64,000 bases of DNA from Brienomyrus brachyistius. Lineage: Eukaryota > Chordata > Actinopteri > Osteoglossiformes > Mormyridae. Where the stretch lies: positions 248,001 through 312,000 of the forward strand of contig NW_026042430.1 in NCBI RefSeq assembly GCF_023856365.1, read 5' to 3'. Below are positions 33,441 to 44,940 of this stretch, piece after piece (within the stretch, counting starts at the first letter, position 1; each line of letters opens with the position of its first letter). The notes under the pieces were generated by a model. It made no database searches, was not told where the DNA came from, and worked only from the letters and a program-made list of their open reading frames with translations. The translations under genes and the position numbers were made by a program.

Positions 33441-34860
33441 TTCAATAAGCCTTTAGGTGAAAGGAGGTGTAAGAATGAGGATCTTTCCCCTTTTTTAGCA
33501 TGAGAAATATTAGCTTGGGCAAGAGGTTCAGGTTGTTGAACATGTCCAATAGGAGAGAGGACAACTGGGGCCATAACTTTTTATAGAACTCTGAAGGAAA
33601 GCCATCGGGTCTGGGACATTAACCACTTTGCGAAGCAGCCGCCATGGTGGTCAGTTCAGTTACAGTGATAGTGACATCTAAATCATTCACAGCCACACAT
33701 TCCTATGAAGGAATGGCTAAATCCCTAAAGAAACTATTGAACTCTAGACAACAAGTGAGAGGAGAAAAGCTTGAATGCATTATTCATTTCTAGAGGATTT
33801 GCTCGTAATAATGAGACCTTGTTTGCATCAGTAGTTCAGCAGTATGTTGAGACACTAGAAATTCATACTCTGCTTGTATCGTTAGGTGCTCCTTATAAAC
33901 ATCAGCAGATGGGGAGAAACATATCAATTGTCAAGATCTGCTTCACGCTGTGTTAAATATGCCATCTTCTCCTTCCACAGCTCTCTATTATTGCTTACAT
34001 ATCAGATAATCTGCCCACTGGTATCAGTCTGCAAGGTTTCCAGCGATATGGAAACAAATACATCTGGAGATTTATTTAAAGAAAGAAAATTGGCAATTTG
34101 TTGTGAAATAAAATCAACAAAGAAAGCAACTGAGTGTTGAACCGTCAAGGACACCATGTTCTAACAAAATTTTCGAGGAGACTGGAGCATGATCTGAGAA
34201 AGCTATTTTATCATAGCTACTTAGATATTGAGCAAGAAGTCTTATCAACTAAGAAATAGTCAATTTGGGTAAACGTGTGATGAATCTGAGAGAAAAAAAC
34301 TATACTCTTTTCGAGTGGGATTAAAGAATTGTGAAAACACCTGACACATTAAATTCTTTGGTAAAAGAATTTATCATTTCGACAGATTTTGAAGGCAGAG
34401 CTATCTTGGGGGATGGATGATCTAATTTTGGATTAAAGCGACAATTTAAATCACTCCCCAAGATAAGGTGATATTTAGAGGTATCAGGTACCAGTGAGAA
34501 CAGACGCTTAAAGAAAATATCATCGCAATTAGGAGCACATGCGTTAACCAATAGTACAGGTGTAATGAACAATAAACTAGTAATTATGACAGATCTCCCA
34601 TTTGGATCGGGAATCCACATCAGATATGCAAAGAACAAAGGGAATAGATGTATGCAACAATATTGCTACGTCCCTTGCTCTACAGCAGAAAGACTGTAGA
34701 ATGATAGATGTGATCTGCCCATCCACACCTGTCGTCTGATGGTTTAAAATGAGTTTCTTGAAAGAGCATCATACGAGCCCTTCAGTGATAAAGGTATTGC
34801 AGTATTTCACAGTGTTTGATAGGATTATTAAGGCTGTTATAGTTAAAACTAAGCAATTTA
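33441..34860 (-). mobile_element. L1-type LINE fragment, endonuclease to early RT (left)
   Basis: Minus-strand reading gives the start of L1 ORF2: the endonuclease N-terminus (SLNNPIKHCEI, LFQETHFKP near 34750), LILGSDLNCRFNP (34450, a conserved APE-endonuclease motif), YFLVDKTLLAQYL, SDHAPVSS, then the RT start (PDGFPSEFYKKLWPQL near 33600). Many stops and frameshifts. It lacks a 3' end and joins hAT sequence directly at about 33430, the same junction as in the right arm. The part 34251-34860 lies beyond the palindrome and has no right-arm counterpart. Confidence 0.85.
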
Positions 34861-36624
34861 CAATAGTATCCCCCTACACCTCCCTGGTGAGTCCCAGGTT
34901 AATCATTACTAAGGCGTACTCCTAACTGAAGTCTGCTATGAAAATTTGGGTTGAAGGCTGTGGCGCAATATGTTAGACTGACTGAAATAAAGCAGAGAAA
35001 ACGTAATATAAAGAAGTAAGGAAAATTAAAGGTTAAAATGCACGGTAATTTCTTGTCATATCGCCGCAAATGCACATAAAGTACGTACGAATTCACACTG
35101 TTACAACAACCGATTGCTGCACATATCGCTTTTAAAGGTGAATGCGTACTTGCTTACCAGTTATATCCATCCCTGCGTATATAGCTAACAGAATGTCAAA
35201 CACCATTGCTGTGCTCTAGAACTTGCAAAGTAACTTGCTTGCCTGCTAGTGGCACTCCAGTACATTTCTAAAAGCCTGCTCAGGCAGTGCCATCTTGTGG
35301 TTTGTCATATGTAGAAGCCTCAACAAGCCAAAAATCAGCTACTTTTTTTTCCAAAGGACAAAATTAATTTGTATCAGCTAAATGTATGAGTTTTTATAGC
35401 CACCGAGCTTATCTTATTGGAAGACAAAGCAGGACATTCACGTATCATGTAATTAATTTAAGAAAGCGGTATTTTGCCTCATTACGCGTGTATTTAAGCT
35501 GCAGTGTGGTGGAAGCTTATTACCTTTGAATAACATTCCTTTAAATATTATGCCTCAGCTCCATTTGCTTGAATAAAATAACGCTTCCTATTGTACTGAA
35601 CATTCGCTATACAATTTGTTTTTATGAAACTTTCTTTAACATTTAAAAGAAACGTAGAACTTTCTACATCTGAACTACATAGCACGTCTTCGACATTCCC
35701 CGGTTAAATGGACGTTACGCAAGAGTTATGACGTAATACGCACGTAGCGTAATACAACTCATTAGCCAATTTCAACGTACGTACTATTACATTAATGTTA
35801 AGCGGACAGTGGGAGTAGTTTCCATAGAAACAACGTAAATATTCTTTACCGTTTGCAGCACAGCAAACTCTACGAATGAAAATGGCGCTCAATTGAGCAG
35901 TTTGTTAGCTCTCCAAAATTTCCTTTTATTCTTCAAATTATATTATGCTACTTTGATTATTTACTCTTTTATACTATACTAATGTAGTACATGTCGATAA
36001 AATTATTGCATGTTTTTAATGTCATTAAAACTTGTGGTCTTTATTTTTATTGGGGGTGCTCTTATATCGAAGTGATGATGATAGACAGCTATTTGGTTAG
36101 TAAAATCTTCCCAAACTTCAAAAAATGTCACTGATCCCTAAAACGGCGGTGTAATTTGCCGGGGTGTCCACGATAAAATATGCGGAATGGTGGGAGATTG
36201 GCTATGCGAACGGAAATCCGGCACTAAACAATACAGACAGTTTTCTTTTTAATACGGCGCGAACCCGTAATAAACAGGACGGTAGGCACAGCCCGCCCCC
36301 CCCCCTGAGCACTGAGCGCGGACTGTACCGGTACACTGACCGGGGGCTGGGAACCCTTACGGTAATGGATGGTAAAATGTTTACCTAAAATGTTTAAGTA
36401 ATTTGGGGCATTGCTTTCGTAATAAGGTAAATGCTTCAAGCTGACTATTGCATTTTTAAAAAAACAATGTTGCACAGAATTTAAAAAATACTCTTAGTTT
36501 CATCAGTGTTAACACAGTTCTCAGTAGCATTCATCTGGGTTTTCACTTGTGGAGCGCTGTTGTTTCCTATTCCATGTTAGTTATAATCGCCAGCACAGTT
36601 TTTTTTTTTTTCTGTAAACCCCAC
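34861..36624. other. Spacer sequence, no gene recognised
   Basis: AT-rich, unique in the window. A CCAAT box (35766-35770) and an X-box-like palindrome (35818-35831) lie close together, followed at 35880 by an ATG in a weak, immediately closed frame. A poly-C run and a CpG-richer patch are near 36180-36360. No coding exon can be supported. Confidence 0.4.
35818..35831. promoter_or_regulatory. X-box-like RFX site
   Basis: GTTTCCATAGAAAC is an inverted repeat close to the RFX-factor X-box consensus. An inverted CCAAT lies about 48 bp away. The spacing does not fit the MHC class II X-Y module. Chance occurrence is possible. Confidence 0.2.
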
Positions 36625-36775
36625 AATTTCCATTTTCCAAACCGCTTATCTTACTGGGTCTCGGGGTGTCCGGAGCCTATCCTGAAAGCAATAAACCCCA
36701 CAATTATTCATTATAATCCATCCATCCATCCACTTTCCAAACCGCTTATCCTACGGAAGCAATAAACCCCACAAT
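36625..36775 (-). mobile_element. Two SINE 3'-tail fragments
   Basis: TTTTCCAAACCGCTTATC-type tails occur at 36630-36690 and 36718-36757, each followed by an AAGCAATAAACCCCACAATT block and a CATTATAAT block. The bodies of the SINEs are missing. The duplicated 30-bp block suggests a local tandem duplication. Confidence 0.7.
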
Positions 36776-37655
36776 TACTCATTATAATCATGGGCGTAAA
36801 TCGCGGAGGGGACGGAGGGAACATGCCCCCCCACCCCCATCCGAGAGTTGTCCCCCCCCCAATAAATTATTTAAAAAAACGCACTCTCTATTATGAAAAA
36901 TATATATACGTATACCTAAAATAATTGTGTAAGTAGAAAATAAAACAAACCCAAATAATGCATTTAGAAACAGTTGCGTCCCCCCCCATTCCTCACAGTG
37001 GTTTGGCCCGCTGCCTGCTTTCTCAGTTCATCTCACCTACTCTACACACACGAGTCAGGTGTGTGGCTGCGGATCTATTAACGTTGAATTCCAGTAAGTA
37101 GGGTATTTTATTCACTTTAAATAAAGAGATTATCTTTAATGTAGTTAATGCATACTCATTCATAAATTAGTTTCGGCAAAAAAGCTGATTACCGATGTAA
37201 TTTCCCATGAATTTGATATATTAGCGACTAAAATATTACTTGTGTAGTTAACGTTCGCTTGTTTACAATAACTTGTTCCATAGTGCACTGCAACTAACGC
37301 GCCAAAGCAGTTTCCAATGCATTGTTTTATTTGTGACGACCTGGCATAATATTAACTTAACATTAACGGCCACAGTTAGCATATTGTTTAGCTGTGCATT
37401 TACTAAATGAGCACTGTGCTACGTCCAAACTGACCCCACTGTATTTTTTTGTATAATCAGTTTCTATTCTGTTCTTAAGTGTCTTAATTCATTTTAAATA
37501 CAAATTGAAACTTTTTTTAATTCCTTGTTTTTATTGTTGTGATTATTTTATGTTAGTTTTACTTTCTTTGTGTAAAGCACTTTGAATTACCATTGTGTAT
37601 GAAATGTGCTACAGCATAAACTCGCCTTGCCTTGCAGTGTCATAGACTAGGTAAA

Positions 37656-38335
37656 ATGACAGAGAAAAGGAAAATGGACATAGGAACATTTTTCAGTGCA
37701 CCTAAACGCCAAGTAACGAAACGAAAAGTTCACATATTATGGCAATTTGGCTTTAAGAATGGGTACTTATGACTACTAATGTCACAATATCAATCGCAGG
37801 CAAAGGAGACAGAAATTATTGAGGGACAGGTAGAGCAGGGTCATTCAGATGTACAGTGTCAGGTAAGTGTGTTGTGCTTTTATTGAAGGGATAAGGACAG
37901 AATTTTTTTTTGGATGAACAATTTCTTTAATGTTTTCTGAGTTGTGGCTGTTCAGTAGATGAACATCACAGGCTCACCAATTTACAGTATGATCTGTCAA
38001 TTTAACAAGTGTAATGTAAACAAGTTGAGTATTATGAGTATGGAAAACATCTTTTCCTGCATTATTTCTGCTTTAGGAGTCAGTCTGTTCTGAGACAGTG
38101 AGAGTAGAGGAAGGGGCAGATTCAGAACCAGGGAGGGAGCCGGAGACAGCAGAACAAAGAGATGATATTGCCAGCAGCAGCACAGGGAGCACAGTTTTTA
38201 GTTTAGATCTCAGTGCCTGCACAACTACCTCCCTAGTGTATCGAAAAACAAATGTTTTCAAAGAAGTCATTGACATTTCAAGAGAAATCGTATCAAGACT
38301 TTCCATGGCTAAATTACAGTCCATCAGTGTAAGGG
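37656..38335 (+). pseudogene. hAT transposase N-terminal exons (ZMYM1-like type)
   Basis: Three exon-like blocks. First, an ATG near 37656 gives MTEKRKMDIGTFFSAPKR, like the first residues of ZMYM1-like fish hAT proteins. Second, a block near 37800-37862 sits between an acceptor (AATCGCAG) and a donor (CAG|GTAAGTG). Third, a block from about 38077 after TGCTTTAG encodes an acidic stretch and then VFKEVIDISREIVSRLSMA. The zinc-finger and DDE core are not found downstream because the L1 fragment follows. The exon model is inferred from splice-like signals. Confidence 0.5.
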
Positions 38336-38501
38336 GTGTTATGTTTTTACTTCAGCAAAGGTGTTTCAAACCAGTCCTCTTTAGGTCATAGACCTGATGC
38401 CGCTTTCGTTAGTACAGGCTTTAGAAATTGGAAGAAAGCCACTGAAAAATGTACAGCACACCAGACCTCTCAAGCCCACCAACATTATGTGACTGTCACT
38501 T

Positions 38502-38974
38502 AGGGGTGGGAATCTTTAGGTACTTTGCGATCCGATCCAATTACGATTCTGGGATCCACGATCCGATTCCAAAACGATTCTTCATATACAGTACATTTTT
38601 TTTGCAAATATGCTTAATTCAAATTTAAAATTATATGTTTTTTGTTCATAGTTAGAATCTCTGTTTGACAGTATTTCAATTTTTAAAATGACAAAGTGGA
38701 ATAAAGACTTGTATTGCTTTTATTTTAACAATTATATTCAGGATGAGCAATTACTAAGGACGATTGTAACAACAAATGGGTTGTTTTCAGTTTGTTTAGA
38801 ACCTTTTAACAAAGGAAGGAATGTCTTTTATTTATTTTTGTTTAGAACCTTTAGAATTATCTTCAGAGCTGCAATGAATTATCTTTCAATCAGACTGCAA
38901 AAAATATCAACATACAAATTAAATAACTTAAATATCCAACATCTCACTATAGTTTATCTATTGTCGATAAGAGC
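38502..38974. other. MITE-like insert remnant inside the hAT
   Basis: Starts AGGGGTGGGAATCTTTAGGTA, followed by repeated CGATCCGAT/ACGATTC motifs, a layout I associate with small non-autonomous hAT elements in fish. The far end is not identified; the AT-rich remainder runs to the L1 junction at 38975. Confidence 0.4.
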
Positions 38975-38984
38975 AGTTGATAAG

Positions 38985-39830
38985 AGACTTCTTGCTCAAT
39001 ATCTGAGTAGCTATGATAAAATAGCTTTCTCAGATCATGCTCCAGTCTCCTCGAAAATTTTGTTAGAACATGGTGTCCTTGACGGTTCAACACTCAGATG
39101 CTTTCGTTGTTGATTTTATTTCACAACAAATTGCCAATTTTCTTTCTTTAAATAAATCTCCAGATGTATTTGTTTCCATATCGCTGGAAACCTTGCAGAC
39201 CGATACTAGTGGGCAGATTATCTGATATGTAAGCAATAATAGAGAGCTGTGGAAGGAGAAGATGGCATATTTAACACAGCGTGAAGCAGATCTTGACAAT
39301 TGATATGTTTCTCCCCATCTGCTGATGTTTATAAGGAGCACCTAACGATACAAGCAGAGTATGAATTTCTAGTGTCTCAACATACTGCTGAACTACTGAT
39401 GCAAACAAGGTCTCATTATTACGAGCAAATCCTCTAGAAATGAATAATGCATTCAAGCTTTTCTCCTCTCACTTGTTGTCTAGAGTTCAATAGTTTCTTT
39501 AGGGATTTAGCCATTCCTTCATAGGAATGTGTGGCTGTGAATGATTTAGATGTCACTATCACTCTCACTGTAACTGAACTGACCACCATGGCGGCTGCTT
39601 CGCAAAGTGGTTAATGTCCCAGACCCGATGGCTTTCCTTCAGAGTTCTATAAAAAGTTATGGCCCCAGTTGTCCTCTCTCCTATTGGACATGTTCAACAA
39701 CCTGAACCTCTTGCCCAAGCTAATATTTCTCATGCTTAAAAAGGGGAAAGATCCTCATTCTTACACCTCCTTTCACCTAAAGGCTTATTGAATACGGACT
39801 AAGATCCTGTCCAAAGCACTGGCCCTTCAG
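38985..39830 (+). mobile_element. L1-type LINE fragment, endonuclease end to early RT (right)
   Basis: Plus-strand counterpart of 34240-33441: LLAQYLSSYDKIAFSDHAP, then broken frames to PDGFPSEFYKKLWPQL (about 39625) and MLKKGKDPHSYTSFHLKAY. It ends abruptly at hAT sequence near 39835 with no poly(A) tail. The endonuclease start present on the left side is absent here. Confidence 0.85.
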
Positions 39831-39839
39831 GCTTGTTTA

Positions 39840-40030
39840 ACCAGATTGAGGTCCTTGTCAGAATTTTGTTGGTGGTTCCAGTGTCCTCATGTGAAGCTGA
39901 GAGGAGCTTCAGTGCATTGCGCAGACTAAAGACGTGGCTAAGGGCTACTATGGGCCACGATGGACTTAACAGTCTGTTAGTCTGAATATGCAGAAAGATG
40001 AGCTGGACAACTTTAACATAAACAACATAT
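39840..40030 (+). pseudogene. hAT transposase C-terminus (right)
   Basis: Encodes the hAT dimerisation motif with PVSSCEAERSFSALRRLKTW, followed by ATMGHDGL-like and MQKDELDNFNINNI sequence, where the frame is broken by a TGA and small shifts. Normally this C-terminal region holds the last catalytic Glu context and mediates dimer formation. It is separated from the N-terminal exons by the L1 fragment. Confidence 0.85.
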
Positions 40031-40639
40031 GCCAGGAGTTTGTGGGGCCCCGTGATACCAGGAAAAACACATTTGGTACTTTTGTTTAGTGTCCATTCAT
40101 TAATGTAAGTTTGCTTTAAATTGCAGATGTTTTTTTTTTTTTGCATAGAACAGTTACTGTAAATTGGTTATTTAATTGTTGATTTTGATGCAAAACATTA
40201 CTTATGTGATATCTTTTTCACAATAATAGTCATGTTTAAATTTTATTGTATGTTGATGGCTTGACCGTAAACAACATAACAAAAAATGCAATAAATAGTT
40301 TTGAAGAAAAATCTGCTTTGTCATTTAACCTGAGAAAAACTTTGAAAATAAGCATAATGACACAGTCTCCCTGCTACAATAGTAATGACAGAAGTAATGT
40401 TTTTCACTGTGAGGACAAATCTTCATAAGTACAATTTGACTGTATTATTTGTGTCCCCTTCAAAAATTGCTTATGAGAAATGTTATATTTATTGTCCCCC
40501 CCTACTGTTAAATGAAATTTACTCCCATGATTATAATAATTATAGCAACTGTTTTTTTATGGTTGAAGATCTGTCTGGTCTTTATTCATTTAATTATCAC
40601 TGTAAATAGTTGGTTAACTATCTATCATTTACTCCTCAG

Positions 40640-41138
40640 AAAGCAAATTCAGACAGCGGTTGCCTGGATCAACACCCAGTACTGGGATGCCTGGAACCTG
40701 TGTGACAAGGTGATCGACTGGGGAGACAGTGTGGAGGAGTGCTCACGAGCGACACCCCCACTGTCCAGGTTGGGGGGGATAAGGAGGGATTGGGAAGGGC
40801 TACTTGGGAAAATGTGGAGGTATCAGAAAGGGGCGTCCAATGGTGAGATGGAGGGGGCGGAGGCTGGTATGAATGGAATGCATATGGTAAATGGAGGTGA
40901 GGAGAATGGATGTGAGGTAGGAGTGAATGTGGAGGAGGTTAAGGGAGAAGGAGAGAAAAGTAGAGGGAATGCTTTGGGATCTATTGTGTCACAAGGAGGC
41001 AGATCATGGCTGGAAACCATTCAGGAAGAAGGATGTGAGGAAGAAGAAGAAACTGAGGTGGCGTTTCAGGAGGCACAAGACGCTGAGGTTGCCCAGTTGG
41101 ACAGATGGTGTCCATGTGGCTGGTGTAAGGTGGGGTAG
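40640..41138 (+). CDS. Unrecognised terminal exon, right copy
   Basis: Mirror of 32213-32711 with the same 499-bp length. The acceptor is TTTACTCCTCAG at 40628-40639. The frame enters with one base of a split codon, then K-Q-I-Q, and closes at TAG 41136-41138. The peptide is essentially unchanged from the left copy, including the Trp-rich start, the acidic run and CPCGWC near the end. The overlapping second frame (40927-41214) is likewise open. The continuous open frame extends upstream to 40512 through hAT-end sequence, which I regard as accidental. No partner exon or function can be named. Confidence 0.35.
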
Positions 41139-41930
41139 GAGGCTTCTGAACCATGTGTTAGGCCTAGTGCACTTATGGATTGTGCTTGTTTGTTATAATG
41201 AAATAAGCTTATAAACTAAACATAATATATTTTATAGGTACGTGTTTATATCAGTATCTACATGTAAAGGGAGCAGACACAGGAAAAAGGTATTGAAGAC
41301 CCTTGATATGATATTGCTGTTTTTGATTTAGATTCCAAAGTTAACCCTTTATTTAATTTATCCCTTTTCCCCAAGTAGAATGATGCATTTACTTGTAATC
41401 TGTATTATTTTGCTTTGGAGTCGGAAGTTCCAAAATCACCAGGTAAGTTAATCAATTGTATGTGTTTTAACTACTAGACAGATGTAAATGATAAGCCTTA
41501 AGATTTATTTTAAATTAATTTATTGTTTTTTTGTAAATTAAAAACAGGAACCCTCGTGGACCAAGACTTGAGGGCATTTGTACCATCCAGCTGTACAACT
41601 TTAACTGGTTCTGCAGTCTTTTTCTCCCCACAGCCTCTGCTTGTTCCCTTCTTCTCTTTCTGTCTTCCCTCCAGGAGAGCTCCTCAGGCATCTCCAGCCT
41701 GTAATTCCTGGGAAATGCCACCTGCCACCCATCCTTGGAAGCGTCGCCCAGTCTCAGGATCTCATACGTCACCATTCATCACAGAGTCACAGCGCTTGCA
41801 GACATCTGGATAAAAGGAAAAGCCCATTTTTTAAAACTTACACGTTAAATTTTCCTCTAATTACCATTTTATTCTTTTAAATTTCATTATGTTTAATTAC
41901 ATTTAGTATGGATTAAGGCACAGCCAGCCT
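41139..41930. other. Unassigned duplicated segment, intact solo-LTR empty site
   Basis: Mirrors 30481-31126 plus the flank of the left solo LTR. The single TCAG at 41251-41254 is the uninterrupted target site. The basic open frame at 41515-41775 (minus) corresponds to 30619-30882. No gene is recognised. Confidence 0.4.
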
Positions 41931-43013
41931 GGATTAAGGCATCACCAGCCTGTCATCAGACTCTCCGGACAATGCCAGCCCAGAGGGGGCTGACCTGGAG
42001 GACATTCCCCCGGAGGACATGGAGTGGGAGCCTCCAGGTCTTGCCCTGAGTCCCACTCCGTGGTGTCAGCCCCGTGGCCAAAGTTTCCCCAGCCGAGGAG
42101 GCTATCGCCGCGACAACGGCAGGGTCAACGGAAATCCAGTCGTGGGCTGAGGTCCAGGAGGAAAAAACGAGGTTATGCTACCCAGACCTGCCTCCTGATC
42201 CAGGCTTGGTCCAAGATGGTCTTTCAGGTTATCCCATCCAATGGTTCCCAAAAGGAACCACCTCCGGTCTCCTCATGGCGCTGGTACTGGCCTGTGTTTT
42301 TGTTTTGCAGGGTCCCTGGTTTGGTCCAGTTCCTGTCCTGCCTGCCCCTCGACACCCTCCGACTCTGCCAACCCCTCGCCGTCTACCGATGCTGTTCTTC
42401 CCTCGGCTGCCACAGACGAGTAGAGCTTCTACAGACCCAGACAGGATTCCAAAGGCCCCCCTGGCCGTGACCCTTCTGCGGCACCCCGGAGCCCATCAGA
42501 GGCCCTGAACTGTTCACTTTACCTCCCATGCTACCTAGTGTCTTGCCCCTCCTAATACCTCAGTCTTTGGTCTGTAGTCTTGCTTCCCCGTGGCTCTCCC
42601 TGGTTTCACCTCTTAGCCTGATTTCACTGTTCCAGCCCCCACTCCAGTCACTCTTGCTTCCCGCTTTAGGTTCCCCTCTCCTGGCCATATTATTGTTGCA
42701 CTGGTTCCGTTGCTTGCCTCTCTTGTCTGGTTGTGTCCTGCCTTGTCTGTCCCTGTGTCGTCTTTGGTCCTTTTGATGCCCAATCCCTCCCTTTTGTCTC
42801 CTTCTACTGTGTCCTTTGTTCCCACTTACCCACTGACACCCACTGTCTGTCTTTTGGTCCATAGTCAGCATCCCTGTTGGATTACCTGGCCTGTCATGAG
42901 TTGTGTCCTGGGGGTTAGTCTCCCCTGTTGTCCTTGGTTTTGCCCTGGTCTGTGTGTCCCCTTAATGATGCCCTTGTACCCGGAGGGCACAGGATTGGGA
43001 GGGGGGCGTTTAC
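41931..43013 (+). mobile_element. Gypsy-like element, internal 3' region (right arm)
   Basis: Counterpart of 30480-29382. It ends in the polypurine tract GGGAGGGGGGCGTTTAC immediately before the LTR. The acidic reading (ADLEDIPPEDMEWEP, about 41985) is retained. Several long C-rich frames (for example 42710-43162) are low-complexity and have no family match. The 5' part and 5' LTR are missing. Confidence 0.55.
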
Positions 43014-43303
43014 TGTCATGTCTTGCCCATTTAGTCAACCTTACCCTCCAGTTCTCCTCCCTGATGAGCCACGCTTGGTGTCTATTAGTCTCACCCCATG
43101 TTCCTCCCCTTCTGTCAGTCACTATCAGCTTCCTTGTGTTTTCCCATTCCTTAGTCTGGTAAAGTGCCCAGTCCTATCTTCTCCAGTTGTCCTTGTCTGT
43201 TTGCGTCTCTGTGCCCAAACCTGGTGGTCAATAAAACTCCCCACGAAGGGGATTCTGCCCTACAGCTTGCATTTGGGTCCTACTTCCCACCGGTGACGTG
43301 ACA
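43014..43303 (+). mobile_element. Gypsy-like 3' LTR, 290 bp (right arm)
   Basis: TGTCATGTCTTGCCC to GGTGACGTGACA, with AATAAAACTCC as poly(A) signal near 43230, just after the polypurine tract. Orientation is plus. It matches 29381-29092. Confidence 0.87.
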
Positions 43304-44590
43304 GAGGAATACATGCTTAGTGCCAGGCAGAAATCTTTGATTTTGCATCCATATGGTGACTTGGTGAAGTTAGCTGATAGTTCTCTTGATTCCAAAGACA
43401 TATGATTCTTGAATTCTGAATATTTATGTTACGCCAAACATGACTCATTTTCGTTTTGGACAGTAAGCACTTTATGTAATTCATCCATTGCTCCTTTTCC
43501 TTATGGTATACAACCGTTTTATACATGTGGAGACTTATACGCACAAACAATTTTCACATTCCATTACTTTCACACATTTTACTGTGATTGTACATCTCTT
43601 CTGATGTCACATTTATTTATTTGTTTATTTATAACCTGGTAACTGCACACTGCACAAATACAAATAAATCATGAATTACCAAAACCTTAAATACTGTACA
43701 GAAGGATAAACTCAATTATTGCTGAAAAAATCTACACACAGATATAAAAATATAATATTCCCATCAAAATCACACATGCACAGCCAAAAATGTAGGCAGT
43801 AACTATATACTGCTTTGCCAAACACGTACAGGTATCAGACACACAGAACATCAACTTGTTCATTATACTCTTTGTTTATTAGAAAATTGGGTACATCATC
43901 CAGCAGAAGGAAAAATAGACCGACCATTTAAGACAGAGAATACATTCAGCAAACTGAATGTGACCTTCACTGCCAGACATGCAAAGTGTTAAAAGGTGCA
44001 GTGTTATACTGTACATAACATTTTAATTAAAGACATTCAAATTTAATATTGTGTACTTTAGTGAACTTTTGTTACCTTCCTCGCACAAATATGCGAATTC
44101 GTCCCATACTGAAAGAAATTACCCTTTATGCCCTCACCGATGTGAATTGGCACAAATTTCCACAGCTTTCTCACCATAGCCAGCCATTTTCTCCATAATC
44201 ATAATCAATTCCAACTCCTATTATTTCTTTCACTGCAGACAGAATGATGTGGCCTTCCATCCACTTCAGTCTCATTCATTCTGTAATATGGGTGCTTGTG
44301 GTTATTAAGCAAGCAAGCCAATGATCCATCTTCTTCTGCATTATCAGCACTTAAAGGAGAAAGTCAGTCTGTGAGAATAGGTGACTGCAGTGACTGTCCT
44401 TCCGTGCCATCAATGTGTGCAGGGAGTAAAGACCAGAGTACAGACACACAAAACTTATATTTCTTGCTTTTACCAAAAACAAGTACCTCTGCTTCAATGT
44501 AATCGTTTAAAGCCAGACAACTCCAAGCTGAAAAATAAATATGTCCAGCTGTTGCCTGAGAACCGCTGCGATGTTTCTATTTCAAATACA
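43304..44590. other. Unassigned AT-rich duplicated segment
   Basis: Mirror of 27771-29091, lacking the approximately 110-bp TTAACCCTTC-containing stretch. Short frames only; no gene recognised. Confidence 0.35.
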
Positions 44591-44940
44591 AGCTCGAATC
44601 CATCCATCCATCCTATGTAACCGGGGGTCCGGCGTCGGCTGTCAGAGGGCTGAAACGGCAGACGCTGTCGGTAATCCAGGTCGGCTGATCGTAGATGGCA
44701 GTAAGCGCGCCAGGCATGACTCGGAGCCAAGGAGGCGAAGCAGAGATCGGTACACAGGAAGACAGGAACACAAGGAGGGGAAAAACGCTTGCACGCTGCA
44801 TAAACCATGAAGATCTCGCGTCTGGCCAGAAATAAGAGACTGAGAAGGGGAAGGTTGACCACAGATGGGAGGGGCGGGGTTCCAAAGCGGAACCACACCT
44901 CCTCAGGCACTTCCATCTCCTGCCAACATTCCTCTGTCCT
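44591..44940. repeat. Duplicated GC-richer segment, right copy
   Basis: Mirror of 27440-27770, with the ATCC run (44596-44610) at its left end. Family not identified. Confidence 0.35.

Larger units (their letters stand above)
10151..34250. repeat. Left arm of giant inverted repeat
   Basis: From 10151 (pairing with 64000) to 34250 (pairing with 38975) the sequence recurs in reverse complement in the right arm. Matching landmarks run in strictly inverted order: SINE, ERV pol, HECT-like exons, SINE, MITE, L1, CR1, ERV gag, Gypsy LTR, unknown exon, hAT end. Predicted peptides agree closely: the 99-residue frame at 20297-20596 is identical, and one residue of 124 differs at 12396-12770. The sum of paired coordinates shifts stepwise (74167, 73141, 73024, 73362, 72789, 72362, 72394, 73351, 73227), each step marking an indel. 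The outer limit is unknown because the right arm leaves the window. Confidence 0.97.
36789..40529 (+). mobile_element. hAT transposon carrying an L1 fragment
   Basis: Terminal inverted repeats CATGGGCGTAAAT (36789) and, in reverse complement, CATGGGAGTAAAT (40529) match at 12 of 13 bases. An exact 8-bp target duplication, ATTATAAT, lies at 36781-36788 and 40530-40537, as expected for hAT elements. Inside are transposase N-terminal exon-like blocks (37656-38335) and the C-terminal dimerisation block (39840-40030). The central catalytic region is replaced by a MITE-like stretch and an L1 fragment (38985-39830). It cannot encode a complete transposase. The inner boundary of the palindrome's right arm (38975) falls inside it. 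Confidence 0.88.

Noticed and set aside
35766..35831. MHC class II-type X-Y promoter module
   Set aside because: The spacing between X-box and inverted CCAAT (about 48 bp) is much larger than the module's, and no MHC exon is nearby.
40512..40639. Upstream extension of the unknown exon's open frame into a 208-212 residue protein
   Set aside because: This part translates the hAT end and flank; a splice acceptor marks the more likely exon start at 40640.
42710..43162. 150-codon Leu/Pro/Ser-rich open frame, and its mirror at 29233-29685
   Set aside because: C-rich low-complexity DNA before the Gypsy-like LTR is open in several frames on both strands; no family resemblance.
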